A stretch of DNA of 64,000 nucleotides from Paenibacillus pinistramenti (GTDB taxonomy: Bacteria > Bacillota > Bacilli > Paenibacillales > Paenibacillaceae), in assembly GCF_005869875.1 (NCBI RefSeq), contig NZ_VAWG01000001.1, forward strand, positions 186,001 to 250,000, in the 5' to 3' direction. The position numbers and the translations under genes are program-made. The notes below the pieces were generated by a model that saw only the letters and a program-made list of their open reading frames with translations, was not told where the DNA came from and made no database searches. Shown one piece after another: positions 1 to 8,596 of the stretch (position 1 is the stretch's first letter; every line of letters starts with the position of its first letter).

Positions 1-2116
1 GGGCCAGTTTATCGCCGGTAAGAGCCGATTTTTCAAGATATTGGAACACCAGCTGAATCGCTTTGATTGCAAGGCCGTCTGTGTAGTCATTAGCCATTAC
101 CGATACATACGCTTCGATTGCGTGAGTCAATACGTCCATGCCTGTATCTGCTACGGCTACTTTTGGCAGGCTGTATACAAATTCTGGGTCGATGATCGCT
201 ACGTCTGGAGTCAGCTCATAGTCAGCCAAAGGATATTTCGTATTGCCGCCTTCTTTATTGGTAATAACGGCGAATGGTGTAACCTCCGAACCTGTACCCG
301 AAGTTGTAGGGATCGCAACGAATTTCGCTTTTTGACCCAGGCTAGGGTATTTGTAAGTCCGTTTGCGGATATCCATGAATTTTTGTTTCAGGTTGTGGAA
401 ATCCGTATCTGGGTATTCATAGAACAGCCACATGCCTTTCGCAGCATCCATTGGCGAACCGCCGCCCAGAGCGATGATGCAGTCAGGCTGGAATTTTTGC
501 ATCATTTCTGTACCGCGTGCTACCGTAGTTGTCGATGGATCCGGTTCAACATCCGAGAACACTTCAATCGCAACAGGAGTTTGACGCTGACGCAGGTAAT
601 GCTCTACTTTCTCAACATAGCCCAGTTTGACCATCATAGGGTCAGTTACGATCATTACGCGGCTGATGCCGGTCATTTTAGCCAAGTATTGAGTTGCGCC
701 TCTTTCAAAATAGATCTTGTCAGGTACTTTAAACCACTGCATATTCACGGTACGATGGTTCACCCTTTTCACGTTGATCAGGTTCACTGCTGTTACGTTC
801 GAAGAAGTCGAGTTGCGGCCGTAAGATCCGCAGCCCAGTGTCAGCGACGGCAGGTTGGTGTTGTAAATGTCGCCGATACCGCCTTGGGAAGATGGCTGGT
901 TCACCAGAATCCGGCAGGTTGGCATGCGGTCAGAGAATTTTTGAATAATTTCATCGTTGTTGGAGTGAATGACCGACGAGTGGCCCATACCGCCGAATTG
1001 AACAACTTCCAGCGCACGCTCGATGCCTTGTTCAGCTGTTTTCACTTTGTAGCAGGCCAGTACCGGGCTCAATTTCTCAGCGGACAATGGGAACTTAGTT
1101 CCAACACCTTCGATTTCAGCGACCAGAATTTTGGTTCCTGCCGGTACTTGAATGCCGCACATTTCAGCGATCTTCACGGCTGGCTGACCAACGATCGACG
1201 GGTTAACTGCACATTTATCTGCAATGATGGCTCCGGCTGTCAGCTTAGCAGCTTCTTCTTTATTAACGAAGTAGCAGCCGTTAGCGATCATTTTCTTCTT
1301 CACTTGGTCAAAGATTGGCTCTTCGATGATTACCGCTTGTTCGGATGCGCAGATCATGCCGTTGTCAAATGTTTTGGACAGGATCAGGTCATTTACCGCT
1401 TGATCCAAATCAGCACTCTTCTCAATGAAGCAAGGTACGTTACCAGGGCCAACGCCGAGAGCAGGCTTGCCGCAGCTGTATGCTGCTTTAACCATTGCGG
1501 AACCGCCTGTTGCCAGGATGCAGGCCACATCAGGATGGTTCATCAAAGTGTTTGTACGGTCCATGGAAGGCTGTTCGATCCATTGGATACAATCAGCAGG
1601 TGCGCCATGCTTAACGGCTGCGTCCAGCAGGATTTGTGCGGCTTCGCGGCTGCATTCCTGTGCGGATGGGTGGAAGCCGAAGATGATCGGGTTGCGGGTC
1701 TTGATTGCGATCAGCGATTTAAAAATCGTTGTTGAAGTCGGGTTGGTTACCGGTGTAATACCCATGATGATGCCGACCGGTTCAGCGATTTTTTGGAAAT
1801 TCTCATATACGTTGTCTTCAATAACGCCTACTGTTTTATTATTCTTGATGCTGTGCCAGATGTACTCTGTCGCGAACATGTTCTTAATAATCTTATCTTC
1901 GTATACCCCGCGTCCTGTTTCTTCAACAGCTTTCTTCGCAAGGTACATGTGTTTATCGAGTCCGGCCAAAGCCATCGCCTGTACAATGTTGTCGATCTGT
2001 TCCTGGTCCATGTTCATGAAAGCTTCGGAAGCTTTCTTGGCTTTGTCGATCAATCCCTGAATGTACTCCTGTGCGGTTGGCTGTACGTTTGCAGTCACTT
2101 CATTTTTAACGGCCAT
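1..2116 (-). CDS. adhE: Bifunctional acetaldehyde-CoA/alcohol dehydrogenase AdhE (partial, 3' end outside window)
   Basis: AdhE reduces acetyl-CoA to acetaldehyde and then ethanol, regenerating two NAD+ during fermentation; the family forms cytoplasmic filaments (spirosomes). About 705 codons are present of the usual ~870. Visible features are an N-terminal CoA-dependent aldehyde dehydrogenase domain with the catalytic Cys in FDNGMICASEQ, the linker, and most of the iron-dependent alcohol dehydrogenase domain with ALGGGSPMDAAKGMW and DTGMDVLTHAIEAY (iron ligands). The frame runs off the left edge. The ATG at 2116 follows a strong AGGAGG; the protein starts MAVKNEVTANVQ. It faces fnr across a 500-bp gap that carries Fnr/Rex-like sites, so low-oxygen and NADH-dependent induction is likely. 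Identity is secure from the fusion of the two domains. Confidence 0.96.
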   Translation of the reverse strand, partial: MAVKNEVTANVQPTAQEYIQGLIDKAKKASEAFMNMDQEQIDNIVQAMALAGLDKHMYLAKKAVEETGRGVYEDKIIKNMFATEYIWHSIKNNKTVGVIEDNVYENFQKIAEPVGIIMGITPVTNPTSTTIFKSLIAIKTRNPIIFGFHPSAQECSREAAQILLDAAVKHGAPADCIQWIEQPSMDRTNTLMNHPDVACILATGGSAMVKAAYSCGKPALGVGPGNVPCFIEKSADLDQAVNDLILSKTFDNGMICASEQAVIIEEPIFDQVKKKMIANGCYFVNKEEAAKLTAGAIIADKCAVNPSIVGQPAVKIAEMCGIQVPAGTKILVAEIEGVGTKFPLSAEKLSPVLACYKVKTAEQGIERALEVVQFGGMGHSSVIHSNNDEIIQKFSDRMPTCRILVNQPSSQGGIGDIYNTNLPSLTLGCGSYGRNSTSSNVTAVNLINVKRVNHRTVNMQWFKVPDKIYFERGATQYLAKMTGISRVMIVTDPMMVKLGYVEKVEHYLRQRQTPVAIEVFSDVEPDPSTTTVARGTEMMQKFQPDCIIALGGGSPMDAAKGMWLFYEYPDTDFHNLKQKFMDIRKRTYKYPSLGQKAKFVAIPTTSGTGSEVTPFAVITNKEGGNTKYPLADYELTPDVAIIDPEFVYSLPKVAVADTGMDVLTHAIEAYVSVMANDYTDGLAIKAIQLVFQYLEKSALTGDKLA

Positions 2117-2194
2117 CTCTCTCATCCTCCTGATAAGTTGGAAATTTGTCTTTGTAAGGCCCAAGCAGCGGGCTGGTCGTTCTTTAACTTTGTA

Positions 2195-2213
2195 ACACTT
2201 TGTTACAAAGTGT
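2195..2213. promoter_or_regulatory. 19-bp perfect palindrome in the adhE leader
   Basis: ACACTTTGTTACAAAGTGT is a perfect inverted repeat around a central base. It lies inside a second, overlapping palindrome (TTTGTAAC, 5 bp, GTTACAAA). It falls about 35-50 bases downstream of the predicted adhE transcription start, so it could be an operator (roadblock) or a small RNA hairpin. It resembles Rex-type sites only loosely. Function is inferred. Confidence 0.5.
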
Positions 2214-2252
2214 GCCGTGCTTAATTGCCTTCGTGATCTTCTTTACGGATTC

Positions 2253-2281
2253 ATCATAACACACCGTTCAGGACTTGTATA
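2253..2281 (-). promoter_or_regulatory. Predicted adhE promoter
   Basis: Read on the minus strand, -35 TATACA (2281-2276), a 17-bp spacer and -10 TATGAT (2258-2253) predict a start near 2246. The weak -35 element directly abuts the Fnr/Rex-like box, as expected for an activator-dependent promoter. Confidence 0.5.
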
Positions 2282-2297
2282 GTGAATTTTTTCACAA
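2280..2297. promoter_or_regulatory. Overlapping Rex-like and Fnr-like operator before adhE
   Basis: TAGTGAATTTTTTCACAA fits the Firmicutes Rex consensus TTGTGAA-N4-TTCACAA with one mismatch. The inner part, AGTGA-N6-TCACA (2281-2296), fits the Fnr/Crp consensus TGTGA-N6-TCACA with one mismatch. Its centre (2288.5) is about 42 bases upstream of the predicted start, the classical position for Fnr activation. adhE is a known Rex target in this phylum. Confidence 0.65.
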
Positions 2298-2487
2298 ACT
2301 TTGTCTATTTTGAAAACTTGCTTTCGCTGTGGTTTCATTTCCTTTCAACTGGCCGAACTCTATGTCATAAGTCCTTGCAGTCCATCAGCTGACGTGAAGC
2401 TGGCTTATTATTAAGGCATTTTAAAGCCTAATAATGAAGGAAAAGATATAGGCCAACGTAAAATGCTGCCCAAATCCTCGCTAATTA

Positions 2488-2503
2488 AGTGAAATTAGTC
2501 ACA
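2488..2503. promoter_or_regulatory. Fnr-type box upstream of fnr
   Basis: AGTGA-N6-TCACA, with the same half-sites as the box before adhE, lies 115 bp upstream of the fnr start codon. With the TATAAT at 2565-2570 taken as -10, the box is centred about 80 bp upstream of the start of transcription. It suggests autoregulation of fnr. Confidence 0.55.
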
Positions 2504-2617
2504 ATGTTAAAAATTTCGCCACTTTTAAGCTTTAAAAATGCCCCAAATCGCAGATTATACAGGTTATAATTAATTTAAAAATTCAGAAAAATTTGGAGTA
2601 TAAAGGGGAAACCAAAA

Positions 2618-3334
2618 ATGAGCGAGCATATGAACAGCGTTGAAGCGCAAGGGAATACAGTTTGTTTTTCGGAACAGAATTTCAATCGACTGCTTGTGAT
2701 CATGAAAGACAAAAATTACGCCGAAGGTTCCCATCTGTTCTGGGAAGGCGATGTGTCCGATAAGTTATTCTACCTTAAACGCGGCCGTGTCAAAATGACC
2801 AAATCGACAGATGAGGGCAAGGAATTAATTTTATATATGTACGGACGGGGCGACCTGATTGGTCAAGCGGACCCGTTCTTCAGCTCCAAACACAGCTTTA
2901 CCGCGGAAGTGATCGAAGACTGTGAAGTCGGCATCGTGGAAAATAAAGATCTCGAAATCCTGATCTGCCAGCACTGCGATTTCGCAATCGACTTCATGAA
3001 ATGGATGGGCATCCATCACCGCCTGACCCAGACCAAATTCCGCGACCTGATGATGTACGGCAAACCGGGCGCGCTCTGCTCGACCCTGATCCGCCTGAGC
3101 AACACATACGGCGAGCAGCACGGGGATACCATTCTGATTAACAAAAAGATTACCCACACCGATCTCTCCAACATGATCGGCGCAACACGCGAAAGCGTCA
3201 ACCGCATGCTCAGCGATCTGCGCAAGAAAGACGCCCTTGAATATGAGAATGGCATGATCGTGATCAAGGATCTGGTCATGCTGCAGGACATCTGCCACTG
3301 TGAGCTGTGCCCGAATGAAATCTGCCGGATTTAA
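2618..3334 (+). CDS. fnr: Anaerobic regulator of the Crp/Fnr family, Bacillus-type Fnr
   Basis: This is a transcription factor that senses oxygen through a [4Fe-4S] cluster. At 238 residues it has the length of Bacillus subtilis Fnr. An N-terminal cyclic-nucleotide-binding-like beta-barrel (about 20-135) is followed by a winged helix with the recognition helix in GATRESVNRMLSDLRKK (about 188-204). The C-terminal tail has C228-x2-C231-x4-C236, the Bacillus-type cluster ligands, rather than the N-terminal cysteines of enterobacterial FNR. Asp143 sits close to the Asp that serves as the fourth ligand in B. subtilis Fnr. The ATG at 2618 follows AAAGGGG. It is divergent from adhE, a plausible target; an Fnr-type box lies before its own promoter. 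A terminator follows. Confidence 0.92.
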   Translation: MSEHMNSVEAQGNTVCFSEQNFNRLLVIMKDKNYAEGSHLFWEGDVSDKLFYLKRGRVKMTKSTDEGKELILYMYGRGDLIGQADPFFSSKHSFTAEVIEDCEVGIVENKDLEILICQHCDFAIDFMKWMGIHHRLTQTKFRDLMMYGKPGALCSTLIRLSNTYGEQHGDTILINKKITHTDLSNMIGATRESVNRMLSDLRKKDALEYENGMIVIKDLVMLQDICHCELCPNEICRI

Positions 3335-3353
3335 GCATCCTATAGAACAAGAA

Positions 3354-3386
3354 ACAAGCTCCCCATCAAACCGCCGGGGAGCTTGT
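3354..3386 (+). terminator. Terminator hairpin after fnr
   Basis: ACAAGCTCCCC (3354-3364) pairs perfectly with GGGGAGCTTGT (3376-3386). The T tract after it is weak (CGTTTAAT). It separates fnr from the convergent beta-mannosidase gene. Confidence 0.7.
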
Positions 3387-3397
3387 CGTTTAATCCT

Positions 3398-3433
3398 CGT
3401 TATTTCGCACGTTATTTCGCGCGTTATTTCAAA
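3398..3433. repeat. Three tandem 12-bp units
   Basis: CGTTATTTCGCA, CGTTATTTCGCG and CGTTATTTCAAA follow one another without gaps between the fnr terminator and the end of the beta-mannosidase gene. It is a short tandem duplication with no evident function. Confidence 0.7.
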
Positions 3434-3444
3434 TTGATTTGCTC

Positions 3445-5934
3445 TTAACTGTTCTGCTCGTCCAGGTCATAAATGCTGCGGACCTTGATCTGCTGCTGCA
3501 GCTCCTCCAGAGAAGCCGGTTTGCTGAGTGAAGATTTGTTCACTCTCACTACCTTATTTACGCCTGCTGAGAGGTCAAAATAGTTGTCGCTGAACACCGC
3601 ATCAAGCTCCTTGAAGTCCAGCTCGACAGAGCGGGCAAAAGCTTCCGCGCTTACCGTTACAGTGAAATGGTCTGCTTCCTCAGCAATCACCGTTTGAATG
3701 GCAGGGTTCGCGAATTCAAAATGCTTCGCTTTGACGAACAGCACCGTACCGGAGCTGACAATCTCGCCGTTCACCACAAACGCGAATTCCAGATAAGCCT
3801 CCCTCTTCTTAGCCTCTGTATCCAAGATCTCGGCAAAATCCAGCTGCTCCAGCTCGGCTGAAGCAAATGCCGCAATTTCAGCTTCCCGTTCTGACTGCTG
3901 CAGCACTTCCGAATGCGGATTCATCAGCTTCCAGACCAGCTGGCCGCGGACCGCTTCCTTCGTCTCATTGGTCACATGCAGCGAAACTGAAGTGCCCTCT
4001 TCGCACGCTGATACCATTACAGGCGCAAAGAACCGTTTGGCTGTATAATGCAGCGCTTTCCAGCGGCCGAAATAATCGATGCTCGACCAGGAGGCAACCG
4101 GCCAGCAGTCATTCAGCTGCCAGTAGACTGCGCCCATGCAGCGTCCGCGGTTTCTGCGCCAGTGCTCGACGCCGTAGCGCAGGCCTTCTGCCTGGATCAG
4201 CTGGGAAGCATACAGCAGCGAGTCGAAATCTTTTGGATAACGGTAGGTTTCACCGATATAATAAAGGATCTTCTCATTGCCTGTACCGTTCTTCTGGTGT
4301 GATTCCATGACATGAGAGAAAATGTTCCGGTCTTTCGGCAGCGTGAAAGTCTCCACCGTTTTGAGGCTCGGGAACGACTGCAGGCCGAATTCAGACATGT
4401 ACCGCGGAAAAATATTGCGGTAATCGGTAAACGGCTTCTTGCCGTGCCAAACCTCCCAGTAGTGCATGTCCCCGTAATTCTCGTCATTCGGATTATTGAA
4501 GCTTCCGGTTGATGACGGTGAAGCCAGCCAGTAGAAGGTATTAGGGTCGATCTGCTTCGCCAGCTCGGGCAGATGAACCTCGTACTGCTTGATGTAATCG
4601 GCCTTATGCTTCGGCGAAGCTGTCTTGCTCCAGCCCCAGTCCACCCAGGCGACTTCCTGCTCGTTGTTGCCGCACCATAAGCCCAGGGAGGCATGGTGGC
4701 GGATTCTTTTCATATTGTCAATCGTTTCGTGTGTAATATTCTCTTTAAAATCTTCATTAAAGTCGTAGATGCCGCAGGCGTACATGAGATCCTGCCATAC
4801 AATAAGGCCGTATTCGTCGCACAGATCGAAGAAATCGTCCTCCGGATAATGCGCTCCGCCCCATACCCGGATCGTATTGAAGTTGGCTTCTACGCAGCTC
4901 TGGATCAGCTTCTCTGTGCGCTCCCGGCTGCAGCGGGCCAGAATATTATCCTCCGGAATGTAATCGGCTCCCATAGAGAAGATCGAAATTCCGTTGATTT
5001 CAAGCTCGAACGATTCGCCCCACTGATCCGGCTCACGCTTGACGGTCAGCGTCCGCAGGCCGATCCGCATCTCCTTGCGGTCCAGCTCGGTGTCCTGATC
5101 CTCCAGTACGACTTCCACCTGGTACAGCGGCTGATCGCCAAGATTATTAGGCCACCACAGCTGAGGCTGATTGACCTCAAGCTTGATATGGTGGTCATAG
5201 TCTCCATGGCTTGCCTGCTCCGGCACCTGTGCCTCCAGCACCTCGCCGGCAGGAGAAGTCAGCTTCACTGCGATGCTCCGGCTGCCTTCGCGCCAGCAGT
5301 CTGTTCTGACCCGGACGTCCAGCGTTACTTTGCCTTCTTCATGAATTTGTGTGATGTAGACGTCCTCAATGCGGGACTTATCGTATCCCCGGATTGAAAT
5401 ATTCCGCCAAATGCCCATGTCCGGCAGCTTTGGACCCCAGTCCCACCCGAACATGGAATGGGCTTTGCGCAGATGGGAAATGCCCGGCACCGCATCCGTC
5501 GAGTTGATCAGCGGCAGTTCTTCCTGCTTGCGCAGCACATATTCTACCGGGGAGCGGAATACGGCTCGCAGCGTATTTTTACCATTAGTTAAATAAGGTT
5601 TGATATCCACCTCGTAGATCCGGTGCATATTGTTTGATTTCAGAATCTCCGTCTCATTCAGGAAGAGCTCGCAAAGCGTATCCAGCCCCTCGCACAGCAG
5701 CACAATACGGTCATGCTCCAGAAGGCCTGCTTCCGCCTCGAACGAACGCTTATATTCGTAATCGTAATTCGAAAGCTCAAGTACCTCGTACTCCTGATCC
5801 CGGTAGAACGGGTCCGGCATTTTTCCGGCCTGCAGCAGGTCATTGTACACCGATCCAGGTACGGCCGCATCGAGCCATTCCTCTTGGTCCAGTCTTCTCA
5901 TTTCCCATTGTCCGTTTAAATCCAGCAGCAGCAT
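3445..5934 (-). CDS. Beta-mannosidase, glycoside hydrolase family 2
   Basis: This enzyme releases beta-linked mannose from the non-reducing ends of manno-oligosaccharides. The 829-residue protein has the GH2 layout: N-terminal jelly-roll sugar-binding domain (DLNGQWEM, about 1-180), immunoglobulin-like domain, TIM barrel (about 290-600) and C-terminal beta domains. The barrel carries IRVWGGAHYPEDDFFDLCDE, the acid/base Glu in LWCGNNEQEVAW and the candidate nucleophile Glu in SEFGLQSFP. No signal peptide is visible, so it should act in the cytoplasm on imported oligosaccharides. The ATG at 5934 is chosen because GGAGG lies 8 bases upstream; an upstream GTG at 5949 overlaps that ribosome site. 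The divergent AraC-type gene is the likely regulator. The mannosidase assignment within GH2 is by motif similarity. Confidence 0.85.
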   Translation of the reverse strand: MLLLDLNGQWEMRRLDQEEWLDAAVPGSVYNDLLQAGKMPDPFYRDQEYEVLELSNYDYEYKRSFEAEAGLLEHDRIVLLCEGLDTLCELFLNETEILKSNNMHRIYEVDIKPYLTNGKNTLRAVFRSPVEYVLRKQEELPLINSTDAVPGISHLRKAHSMFGWDWGPKLPDMGIWRNISIRGYDKSRIEDVYITQIHEEGKVTLDVRVRTDCWREGSRSIAVKLTSPAGEVLEAQVPEQASHGDYDHHIKLEVNQPQLWWPNNLGDQPLYQVEVVLEDQDTELDRKEMRIGLRTLTVKREPDQWGESFELEINGISIFSMGADYIPEDNILARCSRERTEKLIQSCVEANFNTIRVWGGAHYPEDDFFDLCDEYGLIVWQDLMYACGIYDFNEDFKENITHETIDNMKRIRHHASLGLWCGNNEQEVAWVDWGWSKTASPKHKADYIKQYEVHLPELAKQIDPNTFYWLASPSSTGSFNNPNDENYGDMHYWEVWHGKKPFTDYRNIFPRYMSEFGLQSFPSLKTVETFTLPKDRNIFSHVMESHQKNGTGNEKILYYIGETYRYPKDFDSLLYASQLIQAEGLRYGVEHWRRNRGRCMGAVYWQLNDCWPVASWSSIDYFGRWKALHYTAKRFFAPVMVSACEEGTSVSLHVTNETKEAVRGQLVWKLMNPHSEVLQQSEREAEIAAFASAELEQLDFAEILDTEAKKREAYLEFAFVVNGEIVSSGTVLFVKAKHFEFANPAIQTVIAEEADHFTVTVSAEAFARSVELDFKELDAVFSDNYFDLSAGVNKVVRVNKSSLSKPASLEELQQQIKVRSIYDLDEQNS

Positions 5935-6071
5935 CAAATAATCCTCCACTCATGCTCAATCTTGTCTTTACCGGATTTATTGTAGCAAAGAAAAGGCTTT
6001 CTTGCTTGTCTTGTGTTCACTTCAACCATGTGCTATTTTAACATCACGATCAGGATTTGGAGGTTGATCTC
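5935..6071. promoter_or_regulatory. Divergent control region, beta-mannosidase / AraC regulator
   Basis: This short gap contains ribosome sites for both genes. On the minus strand TACAAT (in GCTACAATAAA) is a possible -10 for the mannosidase gene. An imperfect inverted repeat AAAGAAAAGGCTTTCTT near 5988-6004 lies just upstream of it and could bind the AraC-type regulator. No strong -35 is visible. Confidence 0.35.
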
Positions 6072-6950
6072 TTGCTTACATTTACAGAAACGGGCCATAT
6101 TGATCCGGAACTGCTGGTGAATCCGTTCTGGGTTGAGTCCTTGTCGCAGGTATCGCCCGAGCATACTCATGATTTCTATGAATTCTTTATTCTCAGCGAA
6201 GGCTCCTGCCGTCATATCGTCAACGGTTATACGCAGCTGTTGAAGGCGGGCAGCCTTGTTCTAATTAGACCTGCCGATATTCACAGATACGAGCGGGACG
6301 GGCAGGGAGACTGCCGTTTCCTTAACGTCGCGTGCCGCTCAAGCCTTGTCCAGGAGGCGTTTGCCTATCTCAATGAGCAGGCGTTTAAGGAAGAATTGCT
6401 GCTCGCCTCAGAGCCGCCGGTGGCGCTGCTCTCCCAGCTTGAAACGCTGGAGTTCATCAATCATTTTGAGCGGATTCTGCTGCTGTCTACCTTGGACAAG
6501 AGCAAGGCGCGCCTGTACGCCAGAAGCGTGCTGGTGGACATTCTGACCCGGCACTTTCTGCAGCCCGGCAGTGCAGAGCGGCAGACCGAAATCCCGCTTT
6601 GGCTGGAGCAGGCTCTATCCAAAATGCAGCTGAAAGAGAATCTGAGCGGCGGCCTGCAGACGTTGTACCGGTTATCGGGCCGGAGCGTCGGCCATGTCAA
6701 CCGCGCCTTCCGCCAGTATCTTCATCAGACGCCGACCGAATATCTCAACCAGCTCAAGCTGAAGGCCGCAAGAAACCTGCTTCTGAATACCGAGCTGCGG
6801 GTTGTGGAGATTGCTTTGGAGTCCGGCTTTGAGAACGTCAGCCATTTCTACCACCAGTTCAAGAAATTTTATAACCAGGCCCCGCTTGATTTCCGGAAAA
6901 ATGCCCACGCGCACGCCGCTCCCGCAGCTGCCGCTGTTCCCGGGCAATAA
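6072..6950 (+). CDS. AraC-family transcriptional regulator beside beta-mannosidase
   Basis: This is a 292-residue DNA-binding regulator. The N-terminal part (about 1-140) looks like a cupin sugar-sensing domain, with HTHDFYEFFILSEG and LVLIRPADIHRYER. The C-terminal part (about 180-280) has the two helix-turn-helix units of AraC/XylS, ending in IALESGFENVSHFYHQFKKF. A TTG at 6072 is preferred as start because GGAGG lies 8 bases before it; a TTG at 6057 overlaps that site. The C-terminal tail is Ala/His/Pro-rich. It is divergent from the beta-mannosidase gene and probably controls it in response to a mannoside; the ligand is inference. Confidence 0.85.
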   Translation: MLTFTETGHIDPELLVNPFWVESLSQVSPEHTHDFYEFFILSEGSCRHIVNGYTQLLKAGSLVLIRPADIHRYERDGQGDCRFLNVACRSSLVQEAFAYLNEQAFKEELLLASEPPVALLSQLETLEFINHFERILLLSTLDKSKARLYARSVLVDILTRHFLQPGSAERQTEIPLWLEQALSKMQLKENLSGGLQTLYRLSGRSVGHVNRAFRQYLHQTPTEYLNQLKLKAARNLLLNTELRVVEIALESGFENVSHFYHQFKKFYNQAPLDFRKNAHAHAAPAAAAVPGQ

Positions 6951-6956
6951 ACCAAA

Positions 6957-6990
6957 AGAGACCGCACTCCGTTGTCCGGAAGCGGTCTCT
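6957..6990 (+). terminator. Terminator hairpin after the AraC-type gene
   Basis: AGAGACCGC (6957-6965) pairs perfectly with GCGGTCTCT (6982-6990), followed by TCTATTT. The stretch behind it, to about 7045, is a CTG/CTGCC-rich low-complexity run without a gene. Confidence 0.7.
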
Positions 6991-7074
6991 TCTATTTGCC
7001 TGTTCTGCCTGCTCTGTCTGGCCTGCTCTATCTGCCTGATTCTATACGGATAAGGAGTCCATTTCTTTCCTGAA

Positions 7075-7392
7075 TTACTGAATCCAGTCTTCGGCCCAGC
7101 TCTGAATCTGGTCCATAACCGGGCGAAGCGCTTTGCCCTTCTCCGTAAGCTCGTATTCAATCCGAACCGGCGTTTCCGGATAAACATGGCGCGTCAAAAT
7201 TCCTTCGCACTCCAAATCCTTCATCCGTTCGGATAACATCTTGTCGCTCATCGACGGAATTAAATTTGAAATATCTTTAAAGCGTTTCGGGCCGTTCATC
7301 AGCGTTTGAATAATTAAACCGTTCCACCGTTTCCCCAGAAAAGAAAATGCGGTTTCAAAGCGGGGGCACATGCTGAAATCCTTATCTGCCAT
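7075..7392 (-). CDS. HxlR-family winged-helix regulator
   Basis: This is a 105-residue MarR-like dimeric repressor or activator of the HxlR family. The winged helix spans about residues 15-100, with FLGKRWNGLIIQTLMNGPKRF, MSDKMLSERMKDLECEGIL and EYELTEKGKAL, all typical of the family. A single Cys near the N-terminus (MCPRF) occupies the place of the redox-sensing Cys of the relatives YodB, CatR and HypR, so thiol stress sensing is possible but not shown. It starts with ATG at 7392 behind AAAGAGGTG. No divergent partner gene lies beside it, so its target is unknown. Confidence 0.85.
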   Translation of the reverse strand: MADKDFSMCPRFETAFSFLGKRWNGLIIQTLMNGPKRFKDISNLIPSMSDKMLSERMKDLECEGILTRHVYPETPVRIEYELTEKGKALRPVMDQIQSWAEDWIQ

Positions 7393-7534
7393 GGCTTATC
7401 ACCTCTTTAATAATCCGGAGCAGATGATTCCGGAATTTGCTTACATTAAGTTAGTACATATCATTTTAACATAGTTTTTACGATTTGAAAACGGGCTATT
7501 CACGGAATTCACATTTTTAAATGAAAAAGACAAA

Positions 7535-7564
7535 AGCAATCCGGAATGAGACATTCGGATTGCT
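7535..7564 (-). terminator. Terminator of the oxidoreductase/isomerase operon
   Basis: AGCAATCCG (7535-7543) pairs with CGGATTGCT (7556-7564). On the minus strand the hairpin is followed by a T-rich stretch (TTTTGTCTTTTTC), giving a good intrinsic terminator for the four-gene operon that ends at 7580. Confidence 0.8.
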
Positions 7565-7579
7565 TACGGTCTGAACGGA

Positions 7580-8548
7580 TTACAGCCACCACATATCGGC
7601 CGCAGAGTCTTGAATGAGTACCTGCTTCAGGTTTTGGACGGCTTTGGTGAAGCCTTCTTCTACGGACATGAGGCCGTCTTCGTGCTCGATGCTGACCACA
7701 TAATCATAACCAACGAGCCGCAGCGTGCTGATGATGTCCGCCCAAGTCTTCAGATCGTGTCCGTAGCCGACCGTGCGGAACTGCCAGGCGCGGTCAAGCA
7801 TCAGGGAGTAGGACTGCATGTCGGTCACACCATGCTTGTTCACATTGACCGGATCAATAATCGTATCTTTGGCATGGAAGTGATGGATCGCATTTTCTCT
7901 TCCCAGAATCTTGATCGCTTCAACCGGATCAATGCCCTGCCACCACATATGGCTTGGGTCCAGATTGGCACCGATGACTTCACCTGCAGCCTCGCGCAGC
8001 TTTAACAGGGTTCCAGGCGTATGAACGGAGAATCCTCCGTGCAGCTCGATGCCGATTTTGACATGATGGTCTGCCGCAAATTTGCCCCACTCTGTCCAGT
8101 AAGGGATGACTTTATTCTCCCACTGCCATTTCAAAATCTCCTGAAAATCATTCGGCCACGGCGCTACCGGCCAGTTTGGATATTTGGCGTCTTCATGATC
8201 GCCCGGGCAGCCGGAGAACGTGTTGACCACCGGAACCTCCAGCAGTTCGGCAAGCTTGACGGTTTTGACGAAATCGTCATGATCTGCCTGGGCCAGCGCT
8301 TTCTGCGGGTGCAGCGGATTGCCGTGGCAGCTGAGTGCGCTGATGGTAAGTCCCCGGGACTGGATAGCCCGTTTGAATTCGGTCAGCTTTGTTTTATTTT
8401 CCAGCAGTTCATCCGGGCTGCAGTGTGCCTGGCCAGGGTTGCCGCCGGTTCCAATCTCCACAGCCTGAATGCCTTTGGATGCTACAAAATCAAGCGCCTC
8501 CTCCAATGGGCGTCCGCCGAACAGTACCATAAATATGCCTAATTTCAT
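7580..8548 (-). CDS. Sugar phosphate isomerase/epimerase-family TIM-barrel protein (IolE-like), 322 aa
   Basis: This is a xylose-isomerase-like TIM-barrel protein of the AP-endonuclease-2 superfamily. Metal-ligand motifs of the family are visible: KIGIELHGGFSVH (Glu), GANLDPSHMWWQG (Asp, His), HFHAKD (His) and YVVSIEHEDGL (Glu). Relatives isomerise, epimerise or dehydrate keto-sugars and inosose; some TIM-barrel relatives cleave 3-keto-glycosides by beta-elimination. It is the last gene of an operon of alternating Gfo/Idh/MocA oxidoreductases and TIM-barrel proteins, so it most likely processes the keto-sugar that the oxidoreductases make. The substrate is not evident. A terminator follows directly. 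Confidence 0.82.
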   Translation of the reverse strand: MKLGIFMVLFGGRPLEEALDFVASKGIQAVEIGTGGNPGQAHCSPDELLENKTKLTEFKRAIQSRGLTISALSCHGNPLHPQKALAQADHDDFVKTVKLAELLEVPVVNTFSGCPGDHEDAKYPNWPVAPWPNDFQEILKWQWENKVIPYWTEWGKFAADHHVKIGIELHGGFSVHTPGTLLKLREAAGEVIGANLDPSHMWWQGIDPVEAIKILGRENAIHHFHAKDTIIDPVNVNKHGVTDMQSYSLMLDRAWQFRTVGYGHDLKTWADIISTLRLVGYDYVVSIEHEDGLMSVEEGFTKAVQNLKQVLIQDSAADMWWL

Positions 8549-8596
8549 GATTGTTTCCTCCCTGGAATCCGTGTTATTAGCTCAATCCTTACTCAA

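Noticed and set aside
41..1735. Open frame of 564 codons on the plus strand
   Set aside because: It is antisense to adhE, has an unlikely Cys/His/Phe-rich composition, no ribosome site and no recognisable domain. The minus-strand frame is a full AdhE.
2195..2213. Palindrome as an intrinsic terminator
   Set aside because: No T tract follows on either strand, and it lies between the adhE promoter and its start codon.
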